Notes: generated from the sequence alone by a model not told the origin. A stretch of DNA of 5,638 nucleotides from Bacillota bacterium (GCA_021768985.1 JAETTR010000092.1:1-5638); one strand, 5' to 3'; shown: positions 1-5,638, counted from the stretch's first letter. A program made the numbers and translations.

Positions 1-976
1 GCACGAGATAGAGTCTGCCGTCGTCGAGCGCGGTGCTCTCCCCCGTCGGGAGTTCTTTAAAAAATTCCTCGGCGAACGAGGAAAACGCCTTGTTCGCCTG
101 CGCGTTCCGCTTTACGGGGTACGGCTTCGCGTTCCGCCGCGCCCCTTCCTTTTTATATAAACGGGCGCAATAGTGCCCTTCGCCGCGGTATTTGTGCGGA
201 TAGAGCTTTTCCTCCCGCTCCAAAGCAAATTCGGTATGTCGGGATAAAAACGCCCGTATCTGCCCCTCGTCCTCTTCTTCGGAAAAGGTGCAGGTGGAAT
301 AGATCAGCCGTCCGCCGCCCGCAAGCATCTTTGCGGCGTCCTCCAAAATCTCCCTCTGCCGCGCGGCGCAGAGCGCCACGTTGTTCGGGCTCCAATGCGG
401 AATCGCTTCGGGCTCCTTTTTGAACATCCCCTCGCCCGAGCAGGGCGCGTCCGCGAGGATCAGATCGAAGTATTCGGGAAAGCGCGCGGATAACTGCGCG
501 GGGCTCGCGCTGATCACCGCGCAGTTCCGGATCCCCGTGCGCTCTACGTTCTGCGACAAAATCTTCGCCCGCGCGCCGTCGATTTCGTTGGAAATCAAAA
601 TCCCCGTCCCGTTCATGATCGAAGCGAGATGGGTCGTCTTTCCGCCGGGCGCGGCGCATAAATCGAGCGCGCGCTCCGTGTTGCAACCGCGGGCGAGCGC
701 GCCCGCGCACATCGCCGAGGGCTCCTGCAAGTAGTATAAGCCCGCAAAATGCTCGGCGTAGCTGCCCGCCTTTTCCTCCGTGAAATAAAACCCGAGCGGC
801 TCCCGATCCACCCGATCGCCGAGCGGAAAGGGCGCGGCAAACGTTTCGGGATCGGTTTTCAGCGGATTCACGCGGAGCGCGCGGTACGGCGGGGTTTCGT
901 AAGAGCGCAAAAAGGCGGGGAATTCCTCTCCCAGCCTTTCTTTCATTCTCTTTAAAAATTCGCAAGGCAGATTCAT
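1..976 (-). CDS. rsmF: RsmF-family rRNA cytosine-C5 methyltransferase (3'-truncated by window edge)
   Basis: S-adenosylmethionine-dependent methyltransferase of the NOL1/NOP2/Sun family, expected to make 5-methylcytosine in 16S rRNA in the cytoplasm. The frame is open from the ATG at 976 to the window edge, giving 325 residues; the C-terminus lies outside. Visible in order: an N-terminal RNA-binding segment with YRALRVNPLKT (31-41); LYYLQEPSAM (80-89), typical of RsmF; SAM-binding motif I DLCAAPGGKT (105-114); motif IV DAPCSGEGMF (176-185) with Cys179; motif VI YSTCTF (226-231) with Cys229, the expected nucleophile, while Cys179 should aid product release. GEGHYCARLY (265-274) is the usual lead into the C-terminal PUA-like region, which is mostly missing; family members usually run to about 430-480 residues. 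The start overlaps the upstream stop as ATGA and is preceded by GGAGGG. Family assignment is firm; the exact target (C1407 in E. coli) is inferred and could differ. RsmB is less likely because no NusB-like N-domain is present. Confidence 0.93.
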   Translation of the reverse strand, partial: MNLPCEFLKRMKERLGEEFPAFLRSYETPPYRALRVNPLKTDPETFAAPFPLGDRVDREPLGFYFTEEKAGSYAEHFAGLYYLQEPSAMCAGALARGCNTERALDLCAAPGGKTTHLASIMNGTGILISNEIDGARAKILSQNVERTGIRNCAVISASPAQLSARFPEYFDLILADAPCSGEGMFKKEPEAIPHWSPNNVALCAARQREILEDAAKMLAGGGRLIYSTCTFSEEEDEGQIRAFLSRHTEFALEREEKLYPHKYRGEGHYCARLYKKEGARRNAKPYPVKRNAQANKAFSSFAEEFFKELPTGESTALDDGRLYLV

Positions 977-1929
977 ACGCCCTCCAACGCCTTGGAAAAC
1001 CGATCGAGCGGGATAAACGCCGCGCCGCAATTCAACGCGTTCTGATAGCGCACGCCGCCCTGACTGCGCGCAATGTAGACGTTGCATTCCGAGGGGTGCG
1101 AGGTGTATTTCCCGCCCGAAGCAAAGATCGCCGAAGCGAGCTTCACCGAAACGGAGACGTCGTCCTCCACGTCCTTGGAAAAGCAGAACACCTTGCCGTC
1201 CAGCTCGCCGCCCTTTTTGCGGCGGTGCATCTGTTTATTGACGTAGCGGTAAAATTCCACGTGCGCCTTGGCGCGCTGTTCCTTTTCCGCTTCGCGTTCG
1301 GCGAGATACCCGCGGCGGCGCACCGAATCGGGTTGTTCGATTCTGTAATTCGAAATCCTGCCCGCGCGCACGCCGTAGCGTTCCAGAATCCCCTTCACGT
1401 CCGTCTGCTCCCGTTCGCAGAGGGCGCGGCACACCATCATGGTGGCGTACGCGTCGTCCACCGCGCGGTGCGGGGTGAAGTCCACGTTCAGCGCCTCCGC
1501 CATGGCGCCCAGCCCGAACTGTCGGCTGAAATCGTTTACGGCGTTCATGTACAGAAACTGCGTGTCATGAAAGGCAAAGCGGAAAGAGGGAAGCTTGTAC
1601 CGCTTTGTTTCGAGGTTCAGATAGTTCACGTCGTTGATCGTGGCGTGCCCGAACAAGTGCGCGTCGCGGTCCTCGAGAAGGGAACGGATCGCCGGATACC
1701 GATCGCGAAATACGGGATACTTTTTAAAGTCCTCGTATTCGTAGGGAAGCACGAGCCCCTCTTTTCCCTTGCGGTCGGTCAGATGAAATTTCCCCTTGGG
1801 ATTGAGCAGGATATCCTCGCGCGCCCGCACCGCAAACGATTCGTCGGTGACCACGTACCCGAACGCGCACATTTTCGCCACGTTCTTGAACACGCACGCG
1901 CATTCGATATCGAAAAATACGTATTTCAT
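973..1929 (-). CDS. DnaQ-like DEDDh 3'-5' exonuclease with C-terminal BRCT-like domain
   Basis: A 318-residue protein with an N-terminal exonuclease of the DnaQ/RNase T fold. The expected metal-binding residues are all present: Asp7 and Glu9 in FFDIEC (Exo I), Asp100 in HATIND (Exo II), and His154 with Asp159 in HRAVDDA (Exo III, DEDDh spacing). Two-metal hydrolysis of single-stranded 3' ends is therefore expected. Residues about 170-240 form a charged, basic linker rich in Arg, Lys and Glu. Residues about 241-318 resemble a BRCT domain: LDGKVFCFS (243-251), ASGGKYTSHPSECNVYIA (270-287), then an Ala-Leu-Asn-Cys-Gly helix end and a hydrophobic strand. The usual BRCT tryptophan is absent (Asp-Arg-Phe at 309-311). 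It sits between serS and an rRNA methyltransferase with ATGA overlaps on both sides. It is not a replicative PolC proofreading domain, as no polymerase is attached. The substrate is unknown; repair or nucleic-acid trimming are guesses. The exonuclease call is firm, the BRCT call moderate. Confidence 0.88.
   Translation of the reverse strand: MKYVFFDIECACVFKNVAKMCAFGYVVTDESFAVRAREDILLNPKGKFHLTDRKGKEGLVLPYEYEDFKKYPVFRDRYPAIRSLLEDRDAHLFGHATINDVNYLNLETKRYKLPSFRFAFHDTQFLYMNAVNDFSRQFGLGAMAEALNVDFTPHRAVDDAYATMMVCRALCEREQTDVKGILERYGVRAGRISNYRIEQPDSVRRRGYLAEREAEKEQRAKAHVEFYRYVNKQMHRRKKGGELDGKVFCFSKDVEDDVSVSVKLASAIFASGGKYTSHPSECNVYIARSQGGVRYQNALNCGAAFIPLDRFSKALEGV
980..985 (-). promoter_or_regulatory. 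Ribosome binding site of the rsmF-like gene
   Basis: The minus strand reads GGAGGG three bases before the ATG at 976 (five bases if the core is taken as GGAG). It lies inside the last codons of the upstream exonuclease gene. This strong match supports the start at 976 rather than the in-frame Met at residue 11. With the ATGA overlap it fits coupled translation with an independent ribosome entry site. Confidence 0.7.
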
Positions 1930-3215
1930 GCCTTCTTAACGCAAATCTCGGAAATCCCGCCCATATACGGACGAAGCACTTCCGGAATTTCCACGCTTCC
2001 GTCGGCGCGGAGATGGTTTTCGAGAAAGGCGATCAACATGCGCGGAGGCGCGACCACCGTGTTGTTCAGGGTATGCGCGAAGGCAGAGCCCTTCTCCGTC
2101 TTGTAACGGATTCCGAGACGGCGCGCCTGCGCGTCGGTCAGGTTCGAACACGAACCGACTTCGAAATATTTCTGCTGACGGGGGCTCCACGCCTCCACGT
2201 CGACGCTGCGGTTTTTGAGATCGGCAAGATCGCCCGAACAGCATTCGAGCGTGCGCACGGGAATCCCCATGGAAACGAAGAGCTCCACCGTGTAATTCCA
2301 CATTTTTTCGTACCATTCCGCGCTGTCCTCGGGCTTGCAGACGACGATCATCTCCTGCTTTTCGAACTGGTGAATGCGGTAAATGCCGCGCTCCTCGATG
2401 CCGTGCGCGCCCTTTTCCTTGCGGAAGCAGGGGGAATAGCTCGTGAGCGTTAAGGGAAGCTTGTCGCCGTCGATCGTCGTGTTCATGAACCTGCCGATCA
2501 TGGAGTGTTCGCTCGTGCCGATCAGATACAGATCTTCCCCTTCGATCTTATACATCATGCCGTCCATTTCCTCGAAGCTCATGACCCCCGAAACGACGGA
2601 GGAGCGGATCATATAGGGCGGAATGACATAGGTAAATCCCTTGTCGATCATGAAATCGCGCGCGTACGTGAGCACGGCGGAATGCAGTCTTGCGATATCC
2701 CCCGTCAGATAATAGAACCCCTGACCGCTCGTTCTCCGCGCGCTGTCTATGTCGATCCCGTCGAGCTTTTCCAGAATGTCGAGGTGATAGGGCACTTCGA
2801 AATCGGGCGTTTTGGGTTCGAGGAAACGCTTGCCCTCCACGTTCTGGGAATCGTCTTTTCCGATCGGCGTTTCGGGCGAAATGATGTTGGGAATGCTCAT
2901 CATCACCTTCGTAAGCTGTTCCTGCACCCTCTGCGTCTCCTCTTCGATCTGCGCCAGACGGGCGGCGTCGGCGTTCACCTGCGCCTTCGCCTTTTCCGCT
3001 TCGTCCGTTTTCTTTTCGCGCATCAGAAGTCCGATCTGCTTGGAAAGCGCGTTGCGCGCGGCGCGCAAGGTATCCCCTTCCGTCTGCAATGCGCGCTTCT
3101 TTTCGTCGAGCGCGAGCGCTTCGTCCACGAGGGGCAATTTTCTGTCCTGAAATTTCTTTTTGATATTTTCCCGCACGAGATCGGGATGACTGCGGAGCAA
3201 CGCGATATCGATCAT
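1926..3215 (-). CDS. serS: Seryl-tRNA synthetase (class II)
   Basis: Cytoplasmic class II synthetase that joins serine to tRNA(Ser) via seryl-adenylate. The 429-residue length is normal for bacterial SerRS. Residues about 1-110 form the N-terminal tRNA-binding domain, including the two-helix coiled-coil arm (about 27-105, rich in Lys, Glu, Ala and Gln). The catalytic core follows: the TxE serine-site loop in LIGTSEHS (231-238); motif 2 from FRKEKGAHG (264-272) to RIHQFEKQEM (280-289); ECCSGDLADL (324-333); VEAWSPRQQKYFEVGSCSN (340-358); and motif 3 HTLNNTVVAPPRMLIAFLEN (381-400), ending in the conserved arginine context. Motif 3 differs from the common NGSGLAVGR form; as I recall, this version occurs in many Clostridia, so it is probably a lineage type rather than damage. 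The start is the ATG at 3215, with AAGAAGG six bases upstream and a consensus promoter before it. It is the first gene of the operon, and its stop overlaps the exonuclease start as ATGA. The leader is too short for a T-box. Confidence 0.98.
   Translation of the reverse strand: MIDIALLRSHPDLVRENIKKKFQDRKLPLVDEALALDEKKRALQTEGDTLRAARNALSKQIGLLMREKKTDEAEKAKAQVNADAARLAQIEEETQRVQEQLTKVMMSIPNIISPETPIGKDDSQNVEGKRFLEPKTPDFEVPYHLDILEKLDGIDIDSARRTSGQGFYYLTGDIARLHSAVLTYARDFMIDKGFTYVIPPYMIRSSVVSGVMSFEEMDGMMYKIEGEDLYLIGTSEHSMIGRFMNTTIDGDKLPLTLTSYSPCFRKEKGAHGIEERGIYRIHQFEKQEMIVVCKPEDSAEWYEKMWNYTVELFVSMGIPVRTLECCSGDLADLKNRSVDVEAWSPRQQKYFEVGSCSNLTDAQARRLGIRYKTEKGSAFAHTLNNTVVAPPRMLIAFLENHLRADGSVEIPEVLRPYMGGISEICVKKA
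1931..1937 (-). promoter_or_regulatory. Purine-rich stretch at the exonuclease start, poorly spaced as an RBS
   Basis: The minus strand reads AAGAAGG, but only one base separates it from the ATG at 1929, too close for normal ribosome placement. The same bases encode the Lys-Lys-Ala tail of SerRS. Together with the ATGA overlap this suggests the exonuclease start is used mainly by ribosomes finishing serS (termination-reinitiation). No better Shine-Dalgarno motif is visible just upstream. The start itself is well placed because catalytic Asp7 follows at once, as is usual in this fold. Confidence 0.45.
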
Positions 3216-3221
3216 AATCTG

Positions 3222-3228
3222 CCTTCTT
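3222..3228 (-). promoter_or_regulatory. Ribosome binding site of serS
   Basis: The minus strand reads AAGAAGG, six bases before the ATG at 3215, which is good spacing. It falls inside the roughly 23-base leader predicted from the promoter at 3273-3245. It supports the annotated start. Confidence 0.75.
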
Positions 3229-3244
3229 ATCCGTTTTTCTTCTC

Positions 3245-3273
3245 ATTATACAACTTTTTCCACGGTATTGCAA
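3245..3273 (-). promoter_or_regulatory. Sigma-A promoter of the serS operon
   Basis: On the minus strand the -35 box is TTGCAA (3273-3268), followed by a 17-base spacer and a perfect -10 box TATAAT (3250-3245). Transcription should start near 3238, leaving about 23 bases before the serS ATG, just enough for the ribosome binding site. The AT-rich run at 3290-3274 just upstream could act as an UP element. As no terminator or promoter is seen inside the operon, this promoter probably drives all three genes. Confidence 0.8.
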
Positions 3274-3334
3274 CTTTTTATGAAATATTCCCCGCGCCCG
3301 TGCGCGTAAAAATACCGCAAAGCGCGGAATTTTT

Positions 3335-3363
3335 TTGACTTTTTCCCGCGCGCGGTGTATAAT
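3335..3363 (+). promoter_or_regulatory. Sigma-A promoter of the P-type ATPase gene
   Basis: The -35 box is TTGACT (3335-3340), then exactly 17 bases, then a perfect -10 box TATAAT (3358-3363), close to ideal consensus. Transcription should start near 3370, giving a leader of about 51 bases before the ATG at 3421. A run of seven T (3330-3336) overlaps the upstream edge and may serve as an UP element. The spacer contains a 10-base perfect palindrome. Confidence 0.82.
3346..3355. promoter_or_regulatory. Perfect 10-base palindrome in the ATPase promoter spacer (possible operator)
   Basis: CCGCGCGCGG reads the same on both strands and lies wholly between the -35 and -10 boxes, where a repressor or a MerR-like activator could act. 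It is short and consists only of alternating C and G in a GC-rich genome, so chance is a real alternative. No regulator gene is in the window. Confidence 0.3.
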
Positions 3364-3408
3364 ATAAAAGGAGATTTGTTCCGATTGCGGAATTTTACAA
3401 AGAGAACC

Positions 3409-3415
3409 GGCGGTG
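3409..3415 (+). promoter_or_regulatory. Weak ribosome binding site of the P-type ATPase gene
   Basis: GGCGGTG lies five bases before the ATG at 3421 and is only a partial Shine-Dalgarno match. A much better match, AAAGGAG at 3367-3373, sits at the predicted transcription start, so it would be partly or wholly absent from the mRNA. This decides the start in favour of ATG 3421 over the in-frame TTG at 3385. Confidence 0.45.
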
Positions 3416-3420
3416 CCAAC

Positions 3421-5638
3421 ATGGTAAAATCGAAAAAACAAAAAGCGCAGGAGGAGCTCGCCGCGGACGACGCGGCGGCGGTTGCCGAATCGCCCGAAGA
3501 GGAAGCGGAAAGCGGAGAAAACAAGAGCTTTTCTTCGCGCGTGCTCGAAGGCGGCGGCGTAAGCGCTAATAAAAGTCAGCGGAAAAAGCTGCTGAAAAAA
3601 TTTAAAAAGGCGAAGCATATCCCCTCCGAAACGGAGGTGGAACGCTTTACGCCCGCGCTCGATGAAGGACTGAACGAAGAACAGGTGGAAACCCGCTTCA
3701 ACCAGTTCCTCTTTAACGACGTCAACAAAAAGTACAGTAAATCGTACGCGAGCATCTTCCTCGGCAATATCTGCACCTTCTTCAACCTGCTGTGTCTGCT
3801 CGTGGCGGTCGCGCTCGTATACGCGCAGGCGAGCATCTCGCAGTTCCTGTTCGTGGCGATCTTCGGCATGAACCTGATCATCGGAATCGTACAGGAAATT
3901 CTCGCGAAAAAGCAGATCGACAAGCTGTCCGTGCTCATTTCCGCTACGGCGAAAGTCATGCGCGGGGGAGTCAAACAGGAGATCCCCGTGCGGGAGATTC
4001 TGGTAGACGACGTCGTTCTGCTCGAAGCGGGGCAACAGGTGCCCGCCGACTGCAAGCTGGCGGACGGCATTGTGGAAGTGAACGAATCGCTTTTAACGGG
4101 CGAATCGGTGCCCATTAAAAAAGCGGAGGGCGAAACGCTGTACGCGGGTTCCTTTATCGCGAGCGGCTCCTGCCGCGTGCGCGTGGATAAGGTCGGCAAG
4201 GCGACTTACCTCAACAGCCTGACCTCCAAGGCGAAAAAATATAAAAAGCCGCGTTCGGAAATCATGAATTCCATCCGGCTCTTTATCCGCGTGATCGCCT
4301 GCCTGATTCCCCTCGTCGCCGCGGGAATGTTCTGGATCAACTGGGCGGAGCTCGGCAAACAGGTCGCCGCGGGCACGATTACCGCGCAGGTGCGCATGTC
4401 CGAGTCCATTCAGCTGACGGGCGCGGTCGTCATCGGCATGATCCCTTCGGGCTTGCTGCTGCTCACTTCGCTCGCCATGGCGATCGGCGTGCGCAGGCTC
4501 GCCAAAAAACAGACCCTCGTGCAGGACCTGTATTCCCTCGAAATGCTCGCGCGCGTCAACGTGCTCTGCCTCGATAAGACGGGTACGATCACCGATGGCA
4601 GAATGACGGTGAACGACTGCATGATTTTAAACAGTTATTCCGACCATTCGCTCGACGAGATCATGGGGAGTATGCTCTCCGCGCTCGACGACAACAACCA
4701 GACCTCGATCGCGCTGTACAACCGCTTCGGGCATTCGAGCGCGATGCAGGCTTCGGCGATCATTCCCTTTTCGAGTAAGCGCAAGCTCTCCGCCGTATCC
4801 TTCGGCGAACTCGGCACTTACGCGATGGGCGCGCCCGAGTTCGTACTCCGCCCCATGCCGCCGAAGATCGAAAAGATCGTAAAACAGTACGCGCAATCGG
4901 GACTTCGCGTGCTCCTGATCGCCTATTCGCCCAATCAGATTTCGGGCGGAAGGCTCCCCTCTCTGTTCCGTCCCGCCGCGATCATCACGCTGGCGGACAA
5001 TATCCGCAGCGACGCGATCGAAACGATCAAGTGGTTCCGCGACAACGAAGTGGACATCAAAATCATTTCGGGCGACAACCCCGTCACCGTTTCGGAAGTG
5101 GCGCGGCGCGTCGGCGTGAAGCACGCGGGGCAGTATATCTCCCTCGACGGACTCACCGACATCGAAGTGGAGAACGTTGCCAACCAGTACACCGTATTCG
5201 GACGGGTCACGCCCGAGCAAAAGGCGATTCTGGTGCGCACGATCAAGAAACAGGGCAACACCGTCGCCATGACGGGCGACGGCGTCAACGACATTCTCGC
5301 CTTAAAGGAAGCGGACTGCGCGATCTCCGTCGCCTCGGGAAGCGAAGCGGCGCGCAACGTTTCGCACCTCGTGCTGATGGACAACAACTTCCTCAATCTC
5401 CCCTCCGTCGTGTACGAGGGGCGGCGGGTCATCAACAACATCAAATCGAGCGCTTCGCTGTATATCATGAAAACGCTCTTCACGACCCTGCTCGCCGTCT
5501 TCTGCTTTGCGGTCGGCTCGCAGTACTTCTTCAAAACGAACAACATGCTTCTGTTCGAAACGCTCGTCGCCGCGGTGCCTTCGTGCGTGATCGCGCTCCA
5601 ACCCAACGCCGACCGCGTGAGAGGGAAATTTATCCCGT
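3421..5638 (+). CDS. CtpE/Exp7-like P-type cation-transporting ATPase (3'-truncated by window edge)
   Basis: Membrane pump that moves a cation at the cost of ATP; mycobacterial CtpE relatives are linked to Ca2+, so Ca2+ is the best guess. The 739 residues seen stay open to the window edge. Residues 1-82 are an unusual charged extension: an acidic, Ala-rich stretch, then a Lys/Arg cluster (51-65). The family body starts near GLNEEQVETRF (83-93). Membrane segments are about 111-136 (M1), 140-160 (M2), 285-305 (M3), 330-357 (M4), 676-698 (M5) and 706-727 (M6). The actuator domain carries TGES (226-229). M4 has IPSGL (341-345). The phosphorylation motif is DKTGT with Asp385. The compact nucleotide domain has FSSKRK (450-455) and MGAPEF (469-474). 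SGDNP (550-554) and TGDGVND (618-624) complete the hydrolase core. ALQPNADRVRG (725-735) matches the end of M6 in the family. M7-M10 are presumably beyond the window. It is divergent from serS, with its own promoter. P-type class is certain; ion specificity is inferred. Confidence 0.95.
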   Translation, partial: MVKSKKQKAQEELAADDAAAVAESPEEEAESGENKSFSSRVLEGGGVSANKSQRKKLLKKFKKAKHIPSETEVERFTPALDEGLNEEQVETRFNQFLFNDVNKKYSKSYASIFLGNICTFFNLLCLLVAVALVYAQASISQFLFVAIFGMNLIIGIVQEILAKKQIDKLSVLISATAKVMRGGVKQEIPVREILVDDVVLLEAGQQVPADCKLADGIVEVNESLLTGESVPIKKAEGETLYAGSFIASGSCRVRVDKVGKATYLNSLTSKAKKYKKPRSEIMNSIRLFIRVIACLIPLVAAGMFWINWAELGKQVAAGTITAQVRMSESIQLTGAVVIGMIPSGLLLLTSLAMAIGVRRLAKKQTLVQDLYSLEMLARVNVLCLDKTGTITDGRMTVNDCMILNSYSDHSLDEIMGSMLSALDDNNQTSIALYNRFGHSSAMQASAIIPFSSKRKLSAVSFGELGTYAMGAPEFVLRPMPPKIEKIVKQYAQSGLRVLLIAYSPNQISGGRLPSLFRPAAIITLADNIRSDAIETIKWFRDNEVDIKIISGDNPVTVSEVARRVGVKHAGQYISLDGLTDIEVENVANQYTVFGRVTPEQKAILVRTIKKQGNTVAMTGDGVNDILALKEADCAISVASGSEAARNVSHLVLMDNNFLNLPSVVYEGRRVINNIKSSASLYIMKTLFTTLLAVFCFAVGSQYFFKTNNMLLFETLVAAVPSCVIALQPNADRVRGKFIP

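Larger units (their letters stand above)
3216..3420. other. Divergent intergenic regulatory region between serS and the ATPase gene
   Basis: This 205-base stretch holds no gene. It contains one sigma-A promoter facing each way, whose -35 boxes are 61 bases apart, with AT-rich tracts upstream of both (3274-3290 for serS, 3330-3334 for the ATPase). A GC-rich patch lies between them. No convincing terminator, T-box or riboswitch fold is visible; both predicted leaders (about 23 and 51 bases) are too short for one. Confidence 0.8.

Noticed and set aside
1096..2106. A 336-codon plus-strand open frame opposite the exonuclease and the end of serS
   Set aside because: No recognisable motif, no ribosome binding site and skewed composition (many His, Val, Arg). 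It is antisense to a gene with a complete active site.
3292..3336. Possible rho-independent terminator: GC-rich repeats (CCGC 3315-3318 with GCGG 3324-3327, or CCGCGC 3292-3297 with GCGCGG 3322-3327) followed by seven T
   Set aside because: The near stem is only 4 pairs, and the longer one has a 24-base loop. No plus-strand gene lies upstream that would need termination, and the T-run fits better as the AT-rich edge of the ATPase promoter.
3376..3390. Alternative TTG starts (3376 and 3385) for the ATPase
   Set aside because: TTG 3376 is only two bases from the GGAG core. TTG 3385 needs a ribosome site that the predicted transcription start removes. ATG 3421 is preferred, though not proven.
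2548..4035. A 495-codon minus-strand open frame crossing from inside serS through the promoter region into the ATPase gene
   Set aside because: It runs antisense to the ATPase and in a wrong frame over serS, crosses both promoters, and its translation is rich in Arg, His and Phe with no family motifs. It is a shadow caused by GC-rich third positions.
4627..5606. Overlapping minus-strand open frames opposite the ATPase core
   Set aside because: They are antisense to DKTGT-to-TGDGVND coding sequence, and none shows a domain or start signal.
1..5638. CRISPR arrays, insertion sequences, tRNA or rRNA genes, attachment sites
   Set aside because: No regularly spaced repeats, transposase motifs, terminal inverted repeats or tRNA-like cloverleaf segments were found on reading. 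The window is almost fully covered by four housekeeping-type genes.

Overview
The window looks like a chromosomal segment from a GC-rich member of the Bacillota, most likely a Clostridia lineage. This rests on the SerRS variant (motif 3 of the NNTVVAPPR type), the CtpE/Exp7-like P-type ATPase, a stand-alone exonuclease with a BRCT-like tail, strong purine-rich ribosome binding sites and consensus sigma-A promoters. The placement is inference from protein style, not from a marker gene. Codon use is uniform across the window (GC-rich third positions, many gcg, cgc and ctc codons), and I see no sign of recent transfer.

Layout: positions 1-3215 hold a three-gene operon read on the minus strand. 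Its order in transcription is serS (3215-1926), a DEDDh exonuclease with a BRCT-like C-terminus (1929-973), and an RsmF-family RNA m5C methyltransferase (976 to beyond position 1, so its C-terminus is cut off). Both junctions are 4-base ATGA overlaps, so the three proteins are probably translationally coupled. Positions 3216-3420 are a 205-base divergent promoter region with two well-formed sigma-A promoters, one facing each way. Positions 3421-5638 hold the plus-strand start of a large P-type cation ATPase of the CtpE/Exp7 type, cut off after about its sixth membrane segment.

How the genes fit together: serS charges tRNA(Ser) and the methyltransferase modifies RNA, probably 16S rRNA, so the operon has a translation theme. 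The exonuclease in the middle is the odd member; it may act in DNA repair or nucleic-acid trimming. The ATPase is divergently transcribed and may share regulatory DNA with the operon, but nothing else links it functionally.

I find no CRISPR array, mobile element, RNA gene, riboswitch or defence system. The points worth a second look are the exonuclease-BRCT protein and its place in a serS operon, the ATPase's charged N-terminal extension and its PSGL (instead of PEGL) motif in membrane segment 4, and the perfect palindrome inside the ATPase promoter spacer.
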